Source: Echinicola jeungdonensis
Lineage (GTDB): Bacteria > Bacteroidota > Bacteroidia > Cytophagales > Cyclobacteriaceae
Reading direction: 5' to 3'
Assembly: GCF_030409905.1 (NCBI RefSeq)
Contig: NZ_JAUFQT010000001.1
Coordinates: forward strand, 1,200,001 to 1,264,000
DNA length: 64,000 nt
Shown: piece by piece, positions 26,520 to 35,493 of the stretch
How positions within the stretch are numbered: the first letter of the stretch is position 1
Layout of the letters: each line of letters begins with the position of its first letter
Notes under the pieces: model-generated
Told to the model about the DNA's origin: nothing
The model's database searches: none
The model's input: only the letters and a program-made list of their open reading frames with translations
Made by a program: the position numbers and the translations under genes

Positions 26520-26723
26520 ATGCTTATTGCTCTGGCCTTATTAATGAAAATCCTTTGCTATTCCGCATTGATCTGTATCCTTGTAGGTTTTATCAGGCCT
26601 GTCTTTGTGCTTTGGTTTATGGACCGGTCCAACAGGCTCAAGGTCCTTCAGGTTTATGGGTCCCTGTCCATAGTGTTCTTTGCCTTATACCTTTTTATCA
26701 GCCAGTTTTTTCTTCTTGATTAG
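26520..26723 (+). CDS. Small membrane protein, 67 residues
   Basis: Two hydrophobic segments (about 3-30 and 46-66) flank a short charged turn WFMDRSNRLKVLQVYGS, giving a two-helix hairpin. Ends in FLLD. Composition and the clean ATG support a real gene. A similar short protein is, to my recollection, frequent in Cytophagales, but I cannot name a family. It is a single gene with no partner in the same direction. Confidence 0.6.
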   Translation: MLIALALLMKILCYSALICILVGFIRPVFVLWFMDRSNRLKVLQVYGSLSIVFFALYLFISQFFLLD

Positions 26724-26976
26724 ATAAAATGTAATCTCCGTTACCAGTAATATAAAGTTATAATAATAGGTCGAGGAATCGCCCTCAGCAGGCCAATTTT
26801 CACAGATCTACCTTGGGAAGTCAAATGAACATTTGTGTAATTTTATTAAATTATCCTTCCTAATGTCCACTTGGGGGAAAGGGAAAAATCAGATTAGATT
26901 AATAAAATCAGTGTAATTAGGGAACCAATTCTTTACTTATTTTGACCGTCAGAAAAATTACCGAAATCCAGAAATA

Positions 26977-27513
26977 TTAATCCTTAACCAATTCATTCAG
27001 AACCTCCTCATGCACTTCTAGGTCCGAATTGCTGAACAATATAAACTTGATTGTCTTTACGTTTTTCAATTGCGGGGCTTCTTTGATGATGGTTTGAAAG
27101 GCCACTTGGGCCGCCTCTTTTACCGGATACCCAAATACTCCAGTTGAAATGGCTGGAAAGCCAATGGACTCAACTTTGTTCTCATCAGCAATCCTTAGGG
27201 CATTTTTATAACAGTTGGATAACTTCTCCGCCTCAGGCTTGTCTTGCCCATAAACAGGTCCCAAACAGTGAATCACATGTTTATTGGGAAGCTTATGGCC
27301 ACCACTGATGACGGCTTCACCAGGTTTAATGGGAGCCATTGCCCGGGTTTCTTCTTCCAATCCTGGCCCAGCTGCCCTGTGAATGGCACCGGCCACACCA
27401 CCTCCCATTCTTAATTGGGCGTTGGCTGCATTTACAATGGCCGTCAGGTCGGGCTGCTTGGTGATATCGCCCTGTTTATTTTCGATTATTACCCCTGCTA
27501 CTTTATGTCCCAT
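26977..27513 (-). CDS. Macrodomain protein (ADP-ribose-binding / O-acetyl-ADP-ribose deacetylase type)
   Basis: 178 residues, essentially one macrodomain. Motifs TAIVNAANAQLRMGGGVAGAI and PAISTGVFGYP are the ligand-binding loops, with the catalytic Asn/Asp region typical of the YmdB/MacroD class. Members hydrolyse O-acetyl-ADP-ribose or remove ADP-ribose from proteins. It sits 63 bases downstream of the THUMP-like methyltransferase in the same direction and could share its transcript. No toxin-type ART partner is nearby. Confidence 0.92.
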   Translation of the reverse strand: MGHKVAGVIIENKQGDITKQPDLTAIVNAANAQLRMGGGVAGAIHRAAGPGLEEETRAMAPIKPGEAVISGGHKLPNKHVIHCLGPVYGQDKPEAEKLSNCYKNALRIADENKVESIGFPAISTGVFGYPVKEAAQVAFQTIIKEAPQLKNVKTIKFILFSNSDLEVHEEVLNELVKD

Positions 27514-27576
27514 AATCTAAAAATTTAATTTCCTTTATAAATTACCACAAAATAAGCAGGTATTCAAGTAGGTATC

Positions 27577-28776
27577 CTATTGGATTCTCTTACAACGGAA
27601 GGCAACAGGCTTATTGTCCTGACCTGTAAAAGCAATCAAAAAATCGTGTCCACCATCTTTCAATTGAAATTTCTTTTTGATCTCCGCCGCTTTCATAGGA
27701 TGGTTTCTTACTACTACATTGGCTATTTTGTTTGGAAAAGTTTTTTTTACGGTTCTTTTGTCCAGCTTCAATGGCTCCAAAATCTCAAAAGTTTTTCCCT
27801 GCAGGCCAGTGGGTATCCATTTTCCAGTATAAAGGTGGGTATTTGGATGGAGTTTTTTCACGCTATAATGGTGTGCAAATGATTTAAAAGCTCCTGCTTT
27901 TAATATGGCAGCAGAGGGTTCGAAAAGATAACTTTCCGGATTGGCCAGTTCCAGGCTAGCACTTTCCTCCTCTCCATATGTAAATTCAAATGGGATAATG
28001 GGCTCCTGTGACAATTCATATGAACTTACTTTTACCTCTTCCATACTTTTTTGCTCATCCCACAGCAAAAGAACCTCTTTCACCTCATTTTTTACGGCCA
28101 CTACCATCACCTGATTGACTTCCGGCAATTCGTTTATGGCAGCCTTGATATCCAACATGGGGGAAGCTTTTATCATAATTTGTTTGGCTTTCCCTGTCAT
28201 AAGTTGCCAATTTTCCACCACATTGGGTTCACAATCAGCCAATTTGTAAAGTTTCTGGTTTTGGTCTCCTCTTCTTGCCGGATCAATAAACAAACAATCA
28301 AAAGATTTGAAGGAATTTTTCAAAAATTCCATTGACTCGCCCTGATGGAATGTAATTTTATCTGGCTGTGTATGGAGAACATGGAAATTCCATTGAGCTA
28401 TTTGAGCTAATTCCTCATTCCTTTCCACATAATCTACCTGACCAAAACTGGAACTCAAATAAAAAGTATCTACTCCCATTCCCCCTGTCAGGTCAGCCAA
28501 ACATGCTCCTTTCACCTTTTTAGCTTTAAACTTTGCTGTCAGCTCAGAGGAACACTGCTCCAGAGGAACAGCATCGGGAAAAATCACTTCTTTATTCCCC
28601 ACCCAAAAGGGAAGTTTTTGTTTTACCTTTTGTCGGGCTGAAATTTGTTTGATGGCAGCTTTAAGGTCAAATGCTGTGATTTTGCCATGCCTTAAAAGCA
28701 ATTGTGCAGGATCTTCCTGAAGATGATCCTGCACAAATTGTATCAGTTCTGGTGTGTAGATTTTTTTAAAATCCAA
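27577..28776 (-). CDS. Class I SAM-dependent methyltransferase with THUMP-like C-terminal domain
   Basis: 399 residues. The central Rossmann methyltransferase has ADLTGGMGVDTFYLSS as the SAM motif and DCLFIDPARRG as the catalytic-side motif. The C-terminal segment (VVVRNHPMKAAEIKKKF and GHDFLIAFTG) matches the THUMP-like domain found in a Bacteroidota family. The substrate is unknown, possibly RNA. The start is TTG at 28776, one base after the asd stop codon, so translation is probably coupled to asd. Confidence 0.85.
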   Translation of the reverse strand: MDFKKIYTPELIQFVQDHLQEDPAQLLLRHGKITAFDLKAAIKQISARQKVKQKLPFWVGNKEVIFPDAVPLEQCSSELTAKFKAKKVKGACLADLTGGMGVDTFYLSSSFGQVDYVERNEELAQIAQWNFHVLHTQPDKITFHQGESMEFLKNSFKSFDCLFIDPARRGDQNQKLYKLADCEPNVVENWQLMTGKAKQIMIKASPMLDIKAAINELPEVNQVMVVAVKNEVKEVLLLWDEQKSMEEVKVSSYELSQEPIIPFEFTYGEEESASLELANPESYLFEPSAAILKAGAFKSFAHHYSVKKLHPNTHLYTGKWIPTGLQGKTFEILEPLKLDKRTVKKTFPNKIANVVVRNHPMKAAEIKKKFQLKDGGHDFLIAFTGQDNKPVAFRCKRIQ

Positions 28777-28777
28777 T

Positions 28778-29767
28778 TTATACCAAGCTATGTTCCATCA
28801 AATAAGAGGCAATCTGCACCGCATTGGTGGCAGCACCTTTTCTAAGATTATCTGCCACAATCCACATATTTAAGGTCTTGGCTTGGGATTCATCCCTTCT
28901 CAAACGGCCTACAAACACTTCATCCTTTTTATGGGAATTTAATGGCATTGGATAAACATTATTGGCTACATCATCCTGAACAACAACACCTGGAGTGGCT
29001 GCCAATATTTCTTTAACTTCTTCCAGGTCAAAATCCTCCTTGAACTCAACATTAACAGATTCAGAGTGACCACCCATTACTGGAATACGAACGGTAGTAG
29101 CTGTTACCTGAATGGAGGGGTCATCGAAAATCTTCTTGGTTTCGTTGATCATCTTCATTTCCTCTTTAGTGTACCCATTTTCCTGGAACACATCAATGTG
29201 AGGCAAAACATTCAAGTCAATTTTATGTGGATAAGCTTTTTCTCCATCTTTGCCTTCCCTTTCGCTTAGCAACTGGTTAACCGCCTTAAGGCCACTTCCG
29301 GTTACCGATTGGTAGGTGGAAACGACGATACGCTTGATGCCATACCGCTCACGCAATTTGGAAAGGGCCAATACCATTTGAATAGTAGAACAATTAGGAT
29401 TGGCAATAATTCTGTCATCAATTTTTATAGCCTTGGCATTGATTTCAGGAACCACCAATTTTTTGGTAGGATCCATTCTCCAAGCAGAGGAATTATCTAC
29501 AACGATAGTGCCCATTTCTGCAAATTTGGGTGCCCACTCTTTGGAAGTATCACCTCCTGCGGAAAAAATGGCAATATCTGGCTTTTCCTCTACAGCTTGA
29601 GCCAGGCCAATTATAGTATATTCCTTGCCTTTAAAGGTTAACTTTTTTCCTGCTGACCTTTCACTGGCCACCAATAGAAGTTCATCAAATGGGAAATTGT
29701 GCTCTGCCAGCACCTCTAGAATCTCCGAGCCAACCAATCCAGTGGCTCCCACAACCGCTAATTTCAT
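28778..29767 (-). CDS. asd: Aspartate-semialdehyde dehydrogenase
   Basis: 329 residues. NADP-binding AVVGATGLVGSEILEVL at the N-terminus, active-site Cys in NPNCSTIQM, and the substrate-binding GGHSESVNVEF. It reduces aspartyl phosphate to the semialdehyde that leads to lysine/diaminopimelate, threonine and methionine. Followed almost without gap by the methyltransferase gene; the pairing has no obvious metabolic logic. Confidence 0.97.
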   Translation of the reverse strand: MKLAVVGATGLVGSEILEVLAEHNFPFDELLLVASERSAGKKLTFKGKEYTIIGLAQAVEEKPDIAIFSAGGDTSKEWAPKFAEMGTIVVDNSSAWRMDPTKKLVVPEINAKAIKIDDRIIANPNCSTIQMVLALSKLRERYGIKRIVVSTYQSVTGSGLKAVNQLLSEREGKDGEKAYPHKIDLNVLPHIDVFQENGYTKEEMKMINETKKIFDDPSIQVTATTVRIPVMGGHSESVNVEFKEDFDLEEVKEILAATPGVVVQDDVANNVYPMPLNSHKKDEVFVGRLRRDESQAKTLNMWIVADNLRKGAATNAVQIASYLMEHSLV

Positions 29768-30001
29768 TGTTGAAAACTTTATATTAATTGATTTTTATAC
29801 TAAATTAAATTCCATCCATTCTAACCAACAGATGGAATTGTTTTGTCATTATTAATTCACATGGACCTTATCTTCATATAAGGGATTCATGTTAAGGAAA
29901 ATTCCAATTCGGACAAATTTTTGAATCCTAACCAGGCCATTTATACCGGCATCCAATTTTTATCGGACTGTACAATGGCTGGTCAATAACCCAAACGAGC
30001 T

Positions 30002-33000
30002 ATGAAAACCTCACACTTAACCCAGTTTTTGACCTTATTTTTCCTTTCCAACCTTTTTTTGCCGTACCTACTTTCGGCCCAATCATCCATTCAGGATTTC
30101 GACACAGAGTTTAATTATGTCGACCACCCTGATCCATTTCTTCCCAATTGGTCAGGAAATGAAATTCATGAAGGTTCCAGACGCATTTTCCAGGCCTTGG
30201 GAGAAGGCTTGGAAGGCTCTCATGCCCTTGGCATCCAGACCATCGGGAGTTTCAACGCCGAAATTTACATAAAATCATCCACTAAAAGCGCAGAAAATCC
30301 TAAAATATCATTTTTTGCCAAAACTAAACAAAACGGATCAGGGAACCGGCCCGTATCGGTATATTATTCCTGCTCTTTTGATGGAGGCAATAATTTTAGC
30401 CAACCGGTACAAATAGGTAATGATCAAACCTTTACAAACCAAGACAGCCCATTTAAATTATATGAGGAAGACCTTCCTAAAGCTTTTGCAGACAAAGACC
30501 AAATTACCATTAAACTGGAAGTAATTTATGGAGAAGGATCAGGGACTTCTGCCAGGCTTTTAATCGATAATTTTACCCCCCCGTTTACCGACCAAGAGCC
30601 TCCCCTATCTATTGATACCGCTTTTCTTCAAAGCCCCTATAAATTGAATTTCCAAACCACAAAAGCCTTAAAGGAAATCCAGGTGAGTCAAGTATCCCTA
30701 TCCAACCATAATTTAATAATGCTACAAAAAGAAAGTAAGGATTCCTGGGTTTTAAAAACTGAAAATCCAATGAAATCCCACCCCATACATTTAACCTTGA
30801 ATAATTTGGGACAAGAGGGAAAAACTATTGATTATACCATCAAAAATGATCATGTTTTTCTTGGTCAATATTATTTCCTGGATGCCCAAACTATCCATTT
30901 GGGTTTTACTCAAATTTTGGATCCAACCTCAGCAAGCCATACCGATATTTTCGAAATAAATGGAGAACAGCCCGAAGACATCATATTAGCAGATAACGAA
31001 TTCAGCCTTTCACTCCACCTATCAGAACCTATTTCACTAAACTCAAAAGCTGATGTAGAAATTCAAAAAATTGTCAGCCAATCAGGATTTGAAAGTAAAA
31101 CCCAGGAGCTTGAAGCTCTATATACAGACCATATCCAATTTCTGGAAGTAGCCCAACAAGACAAAATCATTTTAGATCATGACCGCCCTTTAAACCCCAA
31201 TATAATCCACTCCCTTTCATTTAAAATTACGGATGAAAATTTTGTTCTAAACCCTGATTTTGATCCTGAAAAACCAGAAAGGTTAACTTTAAGAGTAAAC
31301 CCAGGACTTAAAGAAAATATCATTTACCAGTTAGATGTCCCACTTCGTTTGGATCAGGATGGCCAAATTATGGCTGGATCAAATAGAAGTTTTTCCCTGG
31401 ATCTTTCCCCTCCCAAAATCAATGAAGTAAATGTTATTAACCAACAAAAAATTGAAATCAATTTTTCAGAGCCAGTTGATTCCATTATGGCCATCATTCC
31501 AGAACATTATTCTATCAATGGAAAACCTCCGGCAGAAATTAATTGGGGAAAAGAAAAACACCAAGTTTTCCTTAAACCCAAAGAGAAATTAATTTCCGGA
31601 AAAGGTTACAATTTAATAGTTAATGGAGTAGAAGACCTGGCAAGAAACCCTATTCAAGATGAAGAATTTTTCTTCCAATATACCGGCCCGAATTCCCTTG
31701 ACTTCAAAGCAATTGTTATTAACGAAATTATGCCTGCACCAAAAAAAGAGAATCCACTACCCTATGCAGAATATATCGAGATTTTGAATCCAGGGGAAGA
31801 CACTTTAGATCTGGTAGGGTTACACTTGGCTAACAGCAAGACAGAGGTCTCCATCCCCAATTACAAATTGCCTCCCCAAGGGTATTTAATCTTGGCCAAC
31901 CAGGATGATAAATCTGCCTTTGAGCCTCATGGACCTACAGTAGGGTTAACATCCTGGCCCCGATTTGTCAATAGTGGGGATCAAGTAAAACTACTCCAAA
32001 ATAAGGTCTGCCTTGACAGCTTGGCATATTCTGAAGCCAGCTTTGGTTCATCTTCCCTGGCGGATGACGGTATTAGCCTTGAAGTTGTCAACCCCTATTC
32101 TCCCTGCAACCAATCCTTAAAACTCCGGCCTTCCACTGACCCTAAACTAGGGACTCCGGGGAGGAAAAATTCCGTTTTTGACGATACCCCCGACCTTGTT
32201 GGCCCAAAGCTACTAGGCATAACGGTCATGGATTCCACCCATCTAAGATTGGATTTTGATGAAACCCTTCAACCTGATTTAACAAGTTCAAATTGGACCA
32301 TCAGCCCTGCTTTGGAAGTTATTCAGGCAGATTTTGTTCCCACATCATTGACTAAGTTGGTAATAAAGGTTGACCAGCTTTTAAAAGAAAAAACTCTTTA
32401 TTCATTAGAAGTGAAAAATATCAGGGATTGCCAGGGAAATTCCATCCAACCTCAATTTGCCCAAGGAAATTTTCAAGTTCCCTCCTTAGCCTCCAAAGGT
32501 GACATATTGCTAAATGAAATTCTTTTTCATCCCCAATCCGGGACTCCAAAATTTGTGGAAGTTTATAACCATTCCTCCAAATTCATTGACTTAAATAATT
32601 GGAAGTTGGCCAATATTAAAGAAAAAAAAATCAGTGACCGGGAATTCATCTCCACAAATTCCTTAATAATTGAGCCCCATAGTTATTTGGTTTTTACCGA
32701 AAGTCCGGAAGAATTGATTCAAGTATACCCCAAGGCCAAAAAGGAAAATCTGATAGAAATTCCAGACTTGCCAAGTTATCCAATTTCAGGGGGAACAGTG
32801 ATATTATTAAACCCGGAGGAAAACATAGAAGAAAGAATGAATTATAACGAAGACCTCCATCATGAACTCCTAAAGGATCCCCAAGGAGTTTCATTGGAAC
32901 GTATTTCTCCTGATCAGGAAGCAAATGAGCCAGAAAATTGGCATTCAGCAGCAGCTTCAATTGGTTTTGCTACCCCAGGATTTAAAAATTCTCATTATTA

Positions 33001-33334
33001 TCCCAATGAAAATAAAGAATCTATAGTACAGGTTTCCCCTAAAATTTTTACCCCCAACGACCCTATTAATCCTCCTTTTACCACATTCCGTTATCAATTG
33101 CCTAAATCCGGATTCCTGGCCAACATGCGTATTTTTAACACTGGAGGACATTTGATCAAGAAAATTTGCCAAAATGACATATTGGGCCAATCTGGAATTT
33201 ACACTTGGGACGGGACCAATTTGAAAGGTCAAAAAGTTAGGCCTGGATATTATATCCTATGGGCAGAAATTATCAATCTAAATGGAGAAATTTTACCCAT
33301 TAAGAAAACTATTATTGTTGGGGGCAAATTGTAA
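30002..33334 (+). CDS. Large secreted protein with two lamin-tail domains and a FlgD-like C-terminus
   Basis: 1110 residues. Signal peptide of about 26 residues ending LLSAQS. An N-terminal beta-sandwich (to about 200) is followed by Ig-like repeats including Big_5-type segments. Lamin-tail domain 1 lies at about 568-690 (IVINEIMPAPKKENPLPYAE, EYIEILNPGEDTLDLVGL) and domain 2 at about 834-960 (ILLNEILFHPQSGTPKFVEV). The last 100 residues (FTPNDPINPPFTTFRY, GIYTWDGTNLKGQKVRPGYY) form a FlgD-like Ig fold of the kind used at the end of type IX secretion cargo. It is probably a cell-surface or secreted adhesin-like protein; the ligand is unknown. Confidence 0.85.
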   Translation: MKTSHLTQFLTLFFLSNLFLPYLLSAQSSIQDFDTEFNYVDHPDPFLPNWSGNEIHEGSRRIFQALGEGLEGSHALGIQTIGSFNAEIYIKSSTKSAENPKISFFAKTKQNGSGNRPVSVYYSCSFDGGNNFSQPVQIGNDQTFTNQDSPFKLYEEDLPKAFADKDQITIKLEVIYGEGSGTSARLLIDNFTPPFTDQEPPLSIDTAFLQSPYKLNFQTTKALKEIQVSQVSLSNHNLIMLQKESKDSWVLKTENPMKSHPIHLTLNNLGQEGKTIDYTIKNDHVFLGQYYFLDAQTIHLGFTQILDPTSASHTDIFEINGEQPEDIILADNEFSLSLHLSEPISLNSKADVEIQKIVSQSGFESKTQELEALYTDHIQFLEVAQQDKIILDHDRPLNPNIIHSLSFKITDENFVLNPDFDPEKPERLTLRVNPGLKENIIYQLDVPLRLDQDGQIMAGSNRSFSLDLSPPKINEVNVINQQKIEINFSEPVDSIMAIIPEHYSINGKPPAEINWGKEKHQVFLKPKEKLISGKGYNLIVNGVEDLARNPIQDEEFFFQYTGPNSLDFKAIVINEIMPAPKKENPLPYAEYIEILNPGEDTLDLVGLHLANSKTEVSIPNYKLPPQGYLILANQDDKSAFEPHGPTVGLTSWPRFVNSGDQVKLLQNKVCLDSLAYSEASFGSSSLADDGISLEVVNPYSPCNQSLKLRPSTDPKLGTPGRKNSVFDDTPDLVGPKLLGITVMDSTHLRLDFDETLQPDLTSSNWTISPALEVIQADFVPTSLTKLVIKVDQLLKEKTLYSLEVKNIRDCQGNSIQPQFAQGNFQVPSLASKGDILLNEILFHPQSGTPKFVEVYNHSSKFIDLNNWKLANIKEKKISDREFISTNSLIIEPHSYLVFTESPEELIQVYPKAKKENLIEIPDLPSYPISGGTVILLNPEENIEERMNYNEDLHHELLKDPQGVSLERISPDQEANEPENWHSAAASIGFATPGFKNSHYYPNENKESIVQVSPKIFTPNDPINPPFTTFRYQLPKSGFLANMRIFNTGGHLIKKICQNDILGQSGIYTWDGTNLKGQKVRPGYYILWAEIINLNGEILPIKKTIIVGGKL

Positions 33335-33465
33335 CGCTATCTATCACCCACCTTCAAGAAAGTATAATTAGCCGTTAAATAAATTACCATAAACACCTGT
33401 TTATTTGTATATTAGACAATAAACAGAACTAATAAAGCCTATTATGTCATCAAAATTCTATAACC

Positions 33466-33621
33466 ATGAAACAAGACCTCATAAACCAAACTTTAAAAAC
33501 CTATTTCCTTTCTAAGGGGAAAACCTTAAAGGTGATTCAAAGGTATTTGCGGGTCAAATACAATTTGAATATAGAAGAAAAACTACTTAAAAAAAGACTC
33601 AGGGAAATCAGCCCCTCCTAA
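33466..33621 (+). CDS. Small basic hypothetical protein, 51 residues
   Basis: ATG at 33466, TAA at 33619-33621. Sequence begins MKQDLINQTLKTYFLSKGKT and continues with an amphipathic, Lys/Arg-rich helix-like segment (VIQRYLRVKYNLNIEEKLLK) that could be a small DNA- or RNA-binding helix-turn-helix. Composition is protein-like rather than random AT-rich. No Shine-Dalgarno sequence is seen, as usual here. Unrecognised; moderately likely to be real. Confidence 0.45.
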   Translation: MKQDLINQTLKTYFLSKGKTLKVIQRYLRVKYNLNIEEKLLKKRLREISPS

Positions 33622-34136
33622 TCATTTTTTGAATCAAACAACTACATTTTTTCCACCAATTTTTTCTTGAATAATATTAATTAAACCATTTCCCGAATCC
33701 CCATTCTCTCTTTATTCTCCATTTTATATGGGGTTCGGATAATTCTTAAAAGGTCAACCGGTCAAAACAAAAATCTAGGAAATACAGTTAAACCCTACAC
33801 GGATATACGGCCAATAAGCAAGTAAAAAGTTGTTTTTCACCAATGAAATGCTTAATATCCTATAAGAAATTGTTCAGGATTGGAAAAAAAATCATTTCAC
33901 CCAAAACAATCAATAAAATTAATGTTTGAATTTTACCCCCAATATAAAATTTTAATAAACCCATTTTTATTCATTTCTCGTATTTTAGAATAAAATGGGG
34001 AGAAACCGCTTCTCCCCGATATAAGCCCAAAATAAACTTGAAATCACATTTTTGATTTTAAAAAGTGCCCCTTATTTTAGGGAACTTTTTAGTAATCGAA
34101 AAAGTGATACAATAATTACTCTTAACACTACGAACT
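33622..34136. other. Intergenic region with two hairpins before the DksA-like gene
   Basis: About 515 AT-rich bases without a supported gene. Hairpin 1 at 33997-34017 has a perfect GGGGAGAA / TTCTCCCC stem. Hairpin 2 at 34060-34090 pairs AAAAAGT with ACTTTTT and CCC with GGG. The second could terminate a transcript or lie in the leader of the 34137 gene. Confidence 0.5.
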
Positions 34137-34520
34137 ATGAGCCAAGAAGAAAAAACATCATATTCCAAAGAAGAACTTAAGGAATTTGAAGAATTGATCA
34201 ACAACAAATTAAGTGTGGCAAAAGAAGAGCTCAACATGCTTAAGGAATCCTTAAGTAAGAAAAATGACAGTGGAACTGATTTTACCGCCGCTACATCCAA
34301 ATTATTGGAGGACGGTGCAGATACATTGGAAAGAGAAAGCCTAAGCCAGCTGGCAGCCAGACAACAAAAATTTATTATCAACCTTGAAAAAGCTTTGATC
34401 CGAATTAAAAATGGAACCTATGGCGTTTGTGTGGATACTGGGAAATTAATCTCCAAAGAAAGATTAAAAGCCGTTCCCCACACCATGCATTCCATTGAAG
34501 CAAAATTGGCAAAAAAATAG
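34137..34520 (+). CDS. TraR/DksA-family protein without the zinc-finger cysteines
   Basis: 127 residues. An acidic coiled coil (about 10-95) precedes the region corresponding to the C4 zinc finger, GTYGVCVDTGKLISKERLKA. That region keeps the family's G-Y-G-x-C, G-x-L-I and R-L-x-A-x-P spacing but retains only one cysteine. Such zinc-less versions are common in Bacteroidota. The family binds the secondary channel of RNA polymerase. scpB starts 2 bases after its stop, which suggests co-transcription. Confidence 0.88.
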   Translation: MSQEEKTSYSKEELKEFEELINNKLSVAKEELNMLKESLSKKNDSGTDFTAATSKLLEDGADTLERESLSQLAARQQKFIINLEKALIRIKNGTYGVCVDTGKLISKERLKAVPHTMHSIEAKLAKK

Positions 34521-34522
34521 AA

Positions 34523-35083
34523 TTGGAGTTTTTACACAGACATATTGAAGCGCTGATATTTTGCACCCCCACTCCGTTAGGCATTAAGGATATCCAAAAA
34601 TGCCTAACGGAGATGTTTGAATCTGAAGTCCCAAAAGACCATATTGAAAAGGCAATCAAGGACCTGAAGGAAAAATACCAAAAGGATGATTTTTCCTTTG
34701 CTTTGGAGCATTTGGGTAATGGTTTTCAGTTTCTGACCAAACCTGCTTATCAAACAAGTATCTCTATCTTGCTCAAGCAGCAGTCCAACAAAAGGCTTTC
34801 GACGGCCCAGATGGAAACCCTTTCTATCATTGCCTACAAACAACCGGTTACCAAAAGTGAAGTGGAGCAAATCAGGGGGGTAAATTGTGATTATTCCGTC
34901 CAAAAATTATTGGAAAAAGAACTGGTCACCATAAAAGGGAAATCTGAAAGTATTGGAAGGCCCTTGCTCTATGGAACCAGTGATAAGTTTATGGAGTATT
35001 TTGGCATCAATACCCTCAAGGATCTGCCCCAACCCAAAGACTTTTCCCCGGAAGAAAATCAGATCGGCAATCAACAGGAATAA
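34523..35083 (+). CDS. scpB: Segregation and condensation protein B
   Basis: 186 residues. Two winged-helix domains are recognisable: HIEALIFCTPTPLGIKDIQKC at the N-terminus, and LSTAQMETLSIIAYKQPVTKSEVEQIRG followed by LIGRPLLYGTSDKF-like text. ScpB joins ScpA and SMC in the condensin complex that organises the chromosome. The start is a TTG two bases after the preceding stop; no ATG lies in a suitable place. scpA is not in the window. Confidence 0.92.
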   Translation: MEFLHRHIEALIFCTPTPLGIKDIQKCLTEMFESEVPKDHIEKAIKDLKEKYQKDDFSFALEHLGNGFQFLTKPAYQTSISILLKQQSNKRLSTAQMETLSIIAYKQPVTKSEVEQIRGVNCDYSVQKLLEKELVTIKGKSESIGRPLLYGTSDKFMEYFGINTLKDLPQPKDFSPEENQIGNQQE

Positions 35084-35493
35084 TTCTTCCTATTACTCCC
35101 GGATTTTAAAAAGTTCTACATTTCAAGGTGATTTTGGAAATCTCCAGAAGTTTTAAGGATACAAACAGGATACGACCTACATGGGCTTCGTCTTGTATCT
35201 CATGAGAAATTTGGGGTTAGTGGCATGGTATAGGAAGATCCAACCATTCAAAATTAATTTTTCGCTTGTCAAATCCTTTAAGAAACGGTTTGCCCAAAAA
35301 ACCCCAGTTTTCAGGAGGGTCAAATATTTCAAATAGCCATTCTTTTAGCCCTTGAAATAAGATTTCCCCCAAGACATCATCATAATCTCTCAATATCTCC
35401 CTATCTTTGCAGCCCAATACCCCAGAGAACAATAACAAATTCAATCTGAAGGGGTTAGTCTAACAAAAACTACAGCAGAGATGCTGCAATACA
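35084..35493. other. Intergenic region before rluB
   Basis: About 410 bases. A 75-codon frame on the minus strand (35444-35217) was considered and not accepted. The right part contains the rluB promoter element at 35402-35409. Confidence 0.4.
35402..35409 (+). promoter_or_regulatory. Likely -7 element for rluB
   Basis: TATCTTTG fits TAnnTTTG. No TTTG is seen 17-23 bases upstream. Transcription would start near 35415, leaving a leader of about 80 bases. Confidence 0.4.

Noticed and set aside
35217..35444. 75-codon frame on the minus strand before rluB
   Set aside because: No recognisable domain, no promoter or terminator; it overlaps the rluB promoter element.
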